This document shows, one piece after another, positions 1 through 6,321 of a stretch of DNA of 9,186 bases. The translations under genes were made by a program, and so were the position numbers. The stretch covers positions 1 to 9,186 of the forward strand of contig JAGLEK010000533.1 of assembly GCA_023145125.1 (NCBI GenBank). The letters run 5' to 3'. This DNA is from Bacteroidales bacterium. Its GTDB lineage: Bacteria; Bacteroidota; Bacteroidia; Bacteroidales; B18-G4. The notes below the pieces were generated by a model that did no database searches, was not told the DNA's origin, and saw nothing but the letters and a program-made list of their open reading frames with translations. Each line of letters opens with the position of its first letter. The stretch's first letter is position 1.

Positions 1-627
1 CAGATTGGTGAACTGGTTTCCAGGTTAAAAGAACTTGGCATTTATGAAAATACATTGATCATCTTCACCAGCGATAATGGCCCAACTTATCTGGATGCTG
101 ATACTAAATGGTTCGAAAGTGCCAAACCTTTTCAAACAGAAACAGGCCGTACCAAAGGCCATTTGTATGAAGGAGGTATTCGTGTACCCATGATTGCCTC
201 CTGGCCGGGAGAAATTAAAGCAGGGACAGAAACCGGCCACATTTCAGCTTTCTGGGATGTGATGCCTACATTTTGTGATATTGCAGGCACAGAGTCGCCC
301 GCATTTACCGATGGAATAAGTTTTCTTCCGGTTCTTTCGGGTGAAGAACAAGCAGAACATGAATACCTGTATTGGGAGTTCGCAGGCTATGGTGGCCAGC
401 AGGCGGTAAGGATGGGACCGTGGAAAGCTATTCGAAGAGATATTAAAAAAGGAAATATGGAGATTGAATTGTATAATCTGGATGATGACATTAGGGAAGA
501 AAATAATGTGGCTGCTGATCATCCTGAAATAATCAAACAGATGGAAAAAATCATGATAAAAGAACATGTTCCTTCAACTATTGAAAGGTTTAAAATGGAA
601 GCTCTTGGCGATGAGTTAACTGATTGA
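1..627 (+). CDS. Sulfatase (S1/alkaline phosphatase superfamily), C-terminal part; 5' end outside window
   Basis: This is the last 208 residues of a type I sulfatase, which hydrolyses sulfate esters, here probably on a polysaccharide. The reading frame is open from base 1, so the start, signal peptide and formylglycine site lie upstream; about half of a usual 450-550 residue enzyme is visible. Visible family motifs are FTSDNGP at residues 22-28, where D25 and N26 match the metal-binding Asp-Asn pair, and TKGHLYEGGIRVP at 51-63, where K52 fits the conserved sulfate-contacting lysine and EGGxRVP is a sulfatase hallmark. The tail has the usual MGPWKAI strand followed by an ELYNLDDD-type segment (about 138-165) that closes the C-terminal subdomain of arylsulfatase A-like enzymes. 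The gene ends at TGA 625-627, 21 bases before the next gene, and so probably shares its transcript. The sulfatase subfamily and sugar specificity cannot be assigned without the N-terminal half. Confidence 0.93.
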   Translation, partial: QIGELVSRLKELGIYENTLIIFTSDNGPTYLDADTKWFESAKPFQTETGRTKGHLYEGGIRVPMIASWPGEIKAGTETGHISAFWDVMPTFCDIAGTESPAFTDGISFLPVLSGEEQAEHEYLYWEFAGYGGQQAVRMGPWKAIRRDIKKGNMEIELYNLDDDIREENNVAADHPEIIKQMEKIMIKEHVPSTIERFKMEALGDELTD

Positions 628-648
628 TAATGCTTTAAGTAAGATCTT

Positions 649-1539
649 ATGCAGAAAATTAAACTACTGATATTATTACTTTCCGGAATTTTGCTTTTAG
701 GCTGCTCATCTGATAAAGTTACAATCAAAGTAATGACCTGGAATATCTGGCATGGAGGACTTCATGGAGATAAATCTATACAATTTGAAAAAGATACTGC
801 TAACACCCTGAATGTGTTAAAAGTTATCGAAATTGAAGATCCTGACATTTTGTTAATGCAGGAAACCTATTGCTGCGGGATGGAGATCTGCCAGAAAGCC
901 GGTTATCCTTATTCCTGGCGATCAAGCTCTAACCTTTCCATACACAGTAAATACCCTATTATTGATACCATAAATATTTTTAAGCCATTTAATTCGCAAG
1001 GAGTTATTATTGATGTTAACGGTAAGAAACTGATGTGTTTTAATATATGGCTGCATTACCTTCCTGATTATTTTCAGGATATTAAGAAATTCTCCCCTGA
1101 TTCATTAATTGCCGGGGAAAATACAAGCCGGCTGAAAGAAATAAATTCAATTCTTGCAGCAATTGATAGTATGGAGTTAAGTTCTCAAATGCCTGTTATC
1201 ATAGGTGGGGATTTTAATTCAGGTTCTCATCTTGATTGGGTAGAAAGCACAAAACACAAGCATTACGATAAAGTGGTTGAATGGCCGGTAAGTAAAAAAA
1301 TGACAGATAATGGTTTTAAAGATTCTTTCAGGGAAGCAAATCCTGACCCCTTAAAATCATTAGATGGAACATGGGGTTTCTTAAACGAAGATATCATCTC
1401 TGACAGAATAGATTATATCTATTATAAAGGAGAGCAGTTGAGAATGAAGTCTTCAAAGATTGTAATGGACGATCCACCCGGTGGGTTCTTCAATTCAGAC
1501 CATAGGGCAATATTATCTGTTTTTACGTTTGAGAAATAA
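649..1539 (+). CDS. Exported lipoprotein of the endonuclease/exonuclease/phosphatase (EEP) family
   Basis: This is a 296-residue protein with the full EEP (DNase I-like) metal-dependent phosphoesterase signature: TWN at 30-32, QET with E72, a conserved N132 and H136 in NIWLHY, GDFN with D188 and N190, DRIDY with D252 and D255, and SDHR with H285. All expected catalytic and Mg-binding residues are present, so it should be active. The N-terminus is a lipoprotein signal peptide: a charged start, a Leu/Ile-rich core and lipobox LLGC with lipidated C19. The protein is thus anchored in the envelope rather than acting on chromosomal DNA. The family includes nucleases, inositol-phosphate phosphatases, sphingomyelinases and other phosphodiesterases. 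The motifs do not tell which bond is cut, but the location between a sulfatase and a sugar kinase argues for a phosphorylated glycan, lipid or nutrient. A cysteine cluster (C75, C76, C81) follows E72. The start ATG gives a clean signal peptide; no Shine-Dalgarno is visible. Confidence 0.9.
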   Translation: MQKIKLLILLLSGILLLGCSSDKVTIKVMTWNIWHGGLHGDKSIQFEKDTANTLNVLKVIEIEDPDILLMQETYCCGMEICQKAGYPYSWRSSSNLSIHSKYPIIDTINIFKPFNSQGVIIDVNGKKLMCFNIWLHYLPDYFQDIKKFSPDSLIAGENTSRLKEINSILAAIDSMELSSQMPVIIGGDFNSGSHLDWVESTKHKHYDKVVEWPVSKKMTDNGFKDSFREANPDPLKSLDGTWGFLNEDIISDRIDYIYYKGEQLRMKSSKIVMDDPPGGFFNSDHRAILSVFTFEK

Positions 1540-1549
1540 ATATTATAGT

Positions 1550-2872
1550 ATGAACCAGAAAATAGTCATAGTCCTCGATTGCGGAGCCACAAATGTACGT
1601 GCGGTGGCTATTAATGAAAAAGGGAATATCCTTGCCCAAAAATCATATTCAAATAATACCCAGCCCGATCCGCATTTCCCCGGTGGCTTGATCTGGGATG
1701 TGGATGTAATTTGGAGTAAACTGGTAAAAGCTACTAAGCAAGTGTTAAACCTCATCAACAAGGCAGAGATCATTGGCATCACCATAACAAGCTTTGGTGT
1801 TGATGGCGCACCCATGAAAAAATCAGGGGAAATGCTTTATCCTGTTATTTCATGGGCCTGCCAGCGCACTGCTCCTATCATGGGAAATATTGAAAAATAT
1901 ATTCCTCTTGAAAAGTTGTATGAGATAAGTGGTGTCAATACATTCAGTTTCAATACCATAAATAAGATTATCTGGTTTAAGGAGAATAAGCCTGAAATAC
2001 TCGATCAAATGGATCATTTTGCTTTCATGCCATCTGTGTTTACCCATAAGCTGTGTGGTGAATTTGCAACCGATACCACCATGGCCGGAACATCCATGAT
2101 GACGGATATCAAAACCCGGAATTTTTCAGAAGAGATTTTAGAAACCATTGGAGTGCAAAATAAATTTCCACAGCTTGTTGAGCCTGGTGAGATGGTTGGG
2201 AAAATAAACGGAAAAGCATCAGTAGAAACAGGAATACCTGCAGGAATTCCTGTAGTGGCGACCGGCCACGATACACAGTTTGCTGTTTTCGGTTCAGGAG
2301 CAAAAGAAAATGAGGTCGTTCTCAGCTCAGGCACCTGGGAAATCCTGATGGCACGTACAGCCAACATCAAAACCAGCAAAGAGCTATTGAATCAAGGTGT
2401 TACCATTGAGTTTGATGCCATACCGGGTTTATATAATCCCGGATTGCAATGGCTTGGATCCGGTATCCTGGAATGGATCAGAAACACTTTTTATACAGCG
2501 GAATCAAATCAAAAAGATATTTATGACCTGATGGTCAGGGAAGCTGAAAAAGCATCATCCGGCAAGTTAAATATTGAGCTTGATTTTCTTAATGACAATG
2601 GAATCCTGTCAGGCCTCGGTATACATACAAAGCGGGAAGAAATATACAGGGCAGCATTGGAAACATTGGCAAAAAAGACCAAAGACAGTTTGCAAATCCT
2701 GGAAAAGGCAGGTGGGTTTACAGCTGAATCTGTAATTGTTGTTGGCGGTGGCTCAAAAAACATATTATGGAACCAATTGCGGGAAAAAGAATTGGATATC
2801 CCGGTAAAAATAATCGATCAAAAAGAAACAACGGTTCTGGGTGCGGCACAGATCGCATTTATGGGATTGTAA
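1550..2872 (+). CDS. fucK: L-fuculokinase (FGGY carbohydrate kinase)
   Basis: This 440-residue cytoplasmic kinase has no signal peptide. FucK transfers phosphate from ATP to L-fuculose, giving L-fuculose 1-phosphate for cleavage by FucA; E. coli FucK also accepts D-ribulose. Similarity to E. coli FucK as I remember it runs along the whole chain: LDCGATNVRAVA (9-20), FGVDGAP (82-88), a TMAGTS segment, GHDTQFAVFGSG from residue 239 with the presumed catalytic base D241, LSSGTWEILMAR (from 258), a GLYNPGLQWLGSG-like segment, and the nucleotide-binding GGGSKN at 399-404. The start at 1550 is chosen because FucK homologues begin a few residues before the LDCGATN strand; an in-frame ATG at 1481 would overlap the previous gene by 59 bases and add an unrelated N-terminus. 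The protein stops just after the ETTVLGAAQ helix, about 30-40 residues earlier than E. coli FucK. The gap to the preceding gene is 10 bases. A ribulokinase-like specificity within the FGGY family is the main alternative. Confidence 0.93.
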   Translation: MNQKIVIVLDCGATNVRAVAINEKGNILAQKSYSNNTQPDPHFPGGLIWDVDVIWSKLVKATKQVLNLINKAEIIGITITSFGVDGAPMKKSGEMLYPVISWACQRTAPIMGNIEKYIPLEKLYEISGVNTFSFNTINKIIWFKENKPEILDQMDHFAFMPSVFTHKLCGEFATDTTMAGTSMMTDIKTRNFSEEILETIGVQNKFPQLVEPGEMVGKINGKASVETGIPAGIPVVATGHDTQFAVFGSGAKENEVVLSSGTWEILMARTANIKTSKELLNQGVTIEFDAIPGLYNPGLQWLGSGILEWIRNTFYTAESNQKDIYDLMVREAEKASSGKLNIELDFLNDNGILSGLGIHTKREEIYRAALETLAKKTKDSLQILEKAGGFTAESVIVVGGGSKNILWNQLREKELDIPVKIIDQKETTVLGAAQIAFMGL

Positions 2873-2907
2873 TAAGATATATATATTCTCAACAATAGTA
2901 TTATACA
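2873..2907 (+). other. Longest intergenic gap, AT-rich, no recognised signal
   Basis: These 35 bases between fucK and the GH38 gene include five AT dinucleotides in a row at 2877-2886. I see no Bacteroidota-type promoter (TTTG near -33 with TAnnTTTG near -7), no Shine-Dalgarno sequence and no stem-loop. It is read as a spacer inside the operon. A weak internal promoter cannot be excluded from sequence alone. Confidence 0.5.
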
Positions 2908-5900
2908 ATGAGTTATACCATGAGATCATCCGCAATAATCCTCATCATCCTGCTAAACTGCTTCCCGGGAATTGCACAGGAAGCACAGATTTATCAGGGA
3001 TATGCTAAAACCCTGAGTGGATTCAATTTCAATTATCATACTCCTTTAAAAGACTATGGGACCTGCCTTCTTTCACGGGCACAGGCAGATTATCAGCCCA
3101 TTATCTGGACCACCGAAGAGGTTCCTGAAAATTATGCAGAAGAGAATATTACTTTTTTGTGGGCCTATGGAATGGATGTTACCCCAGACAGCCGCAATTT
3201 TGATGTTTATGTGAATGGAGAAAGATATTTTACAATTTCAAATCCTGTAAGCAATGATTTGAAAGAATGGATAGTAAAAGGGCAAAATGGGGCAACACTA
3301 AAATTCAATGTTACTAAAATTGATAAACATAAGGACCAGATGGGTTTTGTCAGCCTTACTTTGCCATATTCTTCCATTATTCCGGGTGAAGTGGTTACCT
3401 TGAAAGTGGACGGGGAAAAAGCAAAAAGCAATAGCTGGTATATGACATTCACAGAAAAACTGGAAGAAGAGTTCTCTGTCGCACAAAAAGAGCTGGTAGC
3501 TAAAAAATCAGGGAGCCTGTTTTATGTTATCGGCATTGATTATATAAACATCGGGGAAAGATCAGAAGGGAAAATCAAAATAAATGATGATGAACAAATA
3601 GTAGAGATCTTACCCGGTTCCAATTATTATGAAGTCCTGATTCCCACAACAGTGTCTTCAAAAAATATTAAAGTTTATTTCAGTATCGGCTCCGAAAAAG
3701 AATTTACGCAGAGCATTGTAATAAAGCCGGTTAAAGAGTGGACGGTTTACATGATACAACACTCTCATACCGACATTGGCTATACCAGGCCGCAGACGGA
3801 GATATTACCTGAACACTTACGATATATCGATTATGCCCTTGATTTTTGTGATCAGACAGATGATTACCCTGAAAATGCAAAGTTTCGCTGGACCTGTGAG
3901 GCTGCATGGCCGGTTCGGGAATATCTGAAAAGCAGGCCCCGGGAACAAATTGACCGTCTTGTGGATCGTGTAAGAGAAGGCAGGATAGAAATCACGGCCA
4001 TGTATTTCAATTATGGCGAAATTATAGATGAAGCCAGCCTTGCAGCACAATTATTACCTCTGGCAGACTTTAAAAAAGCGGGTATAGAAACAAAAACACT
4101 GATGCAGGATGATGTCAATGGCATAGGTTGGGCACTGGTTGATTATTCCCAGAATACAGGCCTCAGGTATGTATTAATGGGCCAGCATGGCCACAGGGCC
4201 AGAATACCTTTCAAAAAACCAACGGCTTTCTGGTGGGAATCCCCTTCCGGTAACCGTTTGCTCGCTTACCGCAGTGAACATTATATGCATGGCAATGTAC
4301 TTGGGCTAACCTCCGGCGACCTGGAAACTTTTAAAATGGGGCTGGCAAATTATTTAAGTGAATTGAGTGAAAAAGGATATCCTTTTTTACACACTGCATT
4401 TCAATTTTCGGGGTATATCACTGATAATTCCCCACCATCTACCATTGCCTGTGAAGTAGTGAAGCAATGGAATGAAAATTATGAATGGCCAAAAGTAAAA
4501 CTTGCGGTTGCCAGCGAATTTCTGGAGTATATCGAAGATAAGCATGCAGATGATTTGCCTTCTTTCAGGGTTGCATGGCCCGATTGGTGGGCCGACGGAT
4601 TCGGATCCGCTATGCGGGAAACGCAGGCGGTAAGAACAACACATGAAGATTTGATCGCCAATACCGGACTGTTGTCAATGGCCAAAGTTATGGGCGCGCA
4701 CCTTCCGGAAGATATTAATGAAGATATTAGACAAGTGCAGGAAGCATTGCTGTTTTATGATGAGCACACTTTTGGAGCCGCTGAAAGTATCAGTGATCCC
4801 TATTGCGAAAATTCAATGGTACAATGGGCTGAGAAATCTTCTTATGCATGGAATGCTGTAATGAAATCAAGAATGTTGAAAGAAAAAGCCATGGGCTTTG
4901 TTCAACCATTTTTACCAAAAACCGATGTACCGTCACTGGTTGTGTTTAATACGCTTAACTGGAAACGCTCCGGTATGGTCCGTGTCTATATTGATCATGG
5001 GATTATCCCCCCGGGTAAAGATTTTAAAATCCTCGATATAGATAACAATGAAATCCCTGCCCAGGCAATGGAAAGCCGCAGCGACGGCACTTATTGGGGC
5101 TTGTGGGTAAATGATATCCCGGCCATGGGCTTTAAAACTTTCAGGATTGAACCCGGAGATGAAGACAGGTCTTTGCCGGAAGAAAGCTTTGTATTTCATA
5201 GCTTCAGCAATAAGTATTACGATATCAACATCGATGTATCAAACGGTGATATCCTGGGTATTTATGACAAAGAGTTAGGACTGGAGTTAACAGATCAGCA
5301 TGACACAATAAAAATCGGCCAGTTTATTTACGAGCAACTTCTCAACAGGCATCAAATGGAACGTTATACATCCGGTAAAAAAGATACTGTGTACGTGCCC
5401 CTGGTGTTAAGCAGACATGTGCCTGATCATGTTCATATCATTTCAACAAAAGACGGGCCTATTTGGAAGAGCCTGTATATGCACGCCGAAATGCCAGTCT
5501 GTACCGACGAGAAAGGGGTAAATATCGAACTTCGGCTTTATCACAGGGAAAAGCGAATAGAGATCAGGTACAATATGTTCAAACTACCGCTTACCTCACC
5601 TGAAGGTGTTTACGTGGCCTTTCCTTTTCATCTGCATAAGGGTGAATTGGTTTTCGAAGCACAGGGCGGTGTAGTAGAACCCGGTGGCAACCAGCTGGAA
5701 GGAACTGCCTCCGACTGGAATACCATCCAGAACTTTGCCGCAGTAAGGAATGAACAGGACCAGATTGTTTTTGAAAGCAATGACATACCTCTTGTGCAGT
5801 TTGGTGATATTAACCTGGGAAGATATTATTACAAACATAAACCTGAAAAAACGCATATTTATTCATGGGTTTTGAATAATTACTGGACAACCAATTTCAA

Positions 5901-6309
5901 AGCCAGTCAGGAAGGTGAGCTGGAATGGAGTTACAATATCACTTCAGCAAGGGATACTTCAAATAGCTTTGCCACCCGCTTTGGCTGGGGTATCCGCGTA
6001 CCATTTCTCACAAGGGTATTGCCGGCAGGCCACTTCAGGAATAAACTGATTGATAAAAGCCTTATCAATCTGGATATTGAAAACCTTTTGCTGGTAAGTG
6101 CCAAACCATCCCAGGACGGGAAAGGGATCATTCTGCAGTTGCGTGAAACTGACGGAAAAAAAGTTTCTGTGGATCTTAATAAGTTGCTTTATGATAAAAA
6201 GCCTTCATCAATTACTTTGGTTAATGTGCTTGAAGAAAAGATCAGGAAGCTTAGTGGAGATTTTGAGATCAGGCCTTATGAAGCTGTTTTCCTGAAAGTA
6301 GAATTATAG
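2908..6309 (+). CDS. Secreted GH38-family glycosidase (alpha-mannosidase type) with unassigned N-terminal region
   Basis: This is a 1133-residue exported protein. A signal peptide lies near residues 5-24 and ends in GIAQ; the in-frame Met5 (base 2920) gives an equally typical signal peptide and may be the true start. Residues about 30-275 look beta-rich and match no domain I can name. The GH38 catalytic barrel starts near 278: HSHTDIGYT (285-293) supplies presumed zinc ligands H287 and D289, QDDVNG (400-405) supplies the presumed nucleophile and zinc ligand (D401 or D402), and DEHTFGA (618-624) supplies H620 in the place of the fourth ligand, where classical enzymes carry an HHDA-type motif. 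The segment LVVFNTLNW near 680 opens a beta-rich GH38 C-terminal half that runs to about 1130. GH38 enzymes are retaining, zinc-dependent alpha-mannosidases, but this branch is far from the characterised Golgi, lysosomal and YbgG-like groups, so alpha-mannoside is an inference and another alpha-linked sugar is possible. It acts in the periplasm or outside the cell, within the same operon. Confidence 0.87.
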   Translation: MSYTMRSSAIILIILLNCFPGIAQEAQIYQGYAKTLSGFNFNYHTPLKDYGTCLLSRAQADYQPIIWTTEEVPENYAEENITFLWAYGMDVTPDSRNFDVYVNGERYFTISNPVSNDLKEWIVKGQNGATLKFNVTKIDKHKDQMGFVSLTLPYSSIIPGEVVTLKVDGEKAKSNSWYMTFTEKLEEEFSVAQKELVAKKSGSLFYVIGIDYINIGERSEGKIKINDDEQIVEILPGSNYYEVLIPTTVSSKNIKVYFSIGSEKEFTQSIVIKPVKEWTVYMIQHSHTDIGYTRPQTEILPEHLRYIDYALDFCDQTDDYPENAKFRWTCEAAWPVREYLKSRPREQIDRLVDRVREGRIEITAMYFNYGEIIDEASLAAQLLPLADFKKAGIETKTLMQDDVNGIGWALVDYSQNTGLRYVLMGQHGHRARIPFKKPTAFWWESPSGNRLLAYRSEHYMHGNVLGLTSGDLETFKMGLANYLSELSEKGYPFLHTAFQFSGYITDNSPPSTIACEVVKQWNENYEWPKVKLAVASEFLEYIEDKHADDLPSFRVAWPDWWADGFGSAMRETQAVRTTHEDLIANTGLLSMAKVMGAHLPEDINEDIRQVQEALLFYDEHTFGAAESISDPYCENSMVQWAEKSSYAWNAVMKSRMLKEKAMGFVQPFLPKTDVPSLVVFNTLNWKRSGMVRVYIDHGIIPPGKDFKILDIDNNEIPAQAMESRSDGTYWGLWVNDIPAMGFKTFRIEPGDEDRSLPEESFVFHSFSNKYYDINIDVSNGDILGIYDKELGLELTDQHDTIKIGQFIYEQLLNRHQMERYTSGKKDTVYVPLVLSRHVPDHVHIISTKDGPIWKSLYMHAEMPVCTDEKGVNIELRLYHREKRIEIRYNMFKLPLTSPEGVYVAFPFHLHKGELVFEAQGGVVEPGGNQLEGTASDWNTIQNFAAVRNEQDQIVFESNDIPLVQFGDINLGRYYYKHKPEKTHIYSWVLNNYWTTNFKASQEGELEWSYNITSARDTSNSFATRFGWGIRVPFLTRVLPAGHFRNKLIDKSLINLDIENLLLVSAKPSQDGKGIILQLRETDGKKVSVDLNKLLYDKKPSSITLVNVLEEKIRKLSGDFEIRPYEAVFLKVEL

Positions 6310-6321
6310 CAATGTGGTAAT

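Noticed and set aside
244..567. 107-codon open frame on the minus strand opposite the left sulfatase
   Set aside because: The plus-strand frame has clear sulfatase motifs; the antisense product is low-complexity and unrecognisable.
1473..1489. Short GC-rich inverted repeat (CCACC/GGTGG) near the end of the EEP gene
   Set aside because: The 5-base stem has almost no loop and lies within coding sequence, with no T tract after it, so it is not a terminator.
1481..1549. Upstream in-frame ATG that would extend fucK by 23 residues
   Set aside because: It overlaps the end of the EEP gene by 59 bases and adds residues absent from FucK homologues; the ATG at 1550 starts just before the conserved LDCGATN strand.
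2231..2250. Near-perfect 20-base palindrome (18 of 20 positions) in fucK, centred on CCTGCAGG
   Set aside because: It encodes a repeated Gly-Ile-Pro motif in a conserved part of the kinase, so codon constraint explains it; a site inside the gene is unlikely to be an operator.
6312..6320. Two-codon ATG-TGG-TAA mini-frame just before the esterase start
   Set aside because: It is too short to carry meaning by itself, and no attenuator-like pairing is visible around it.
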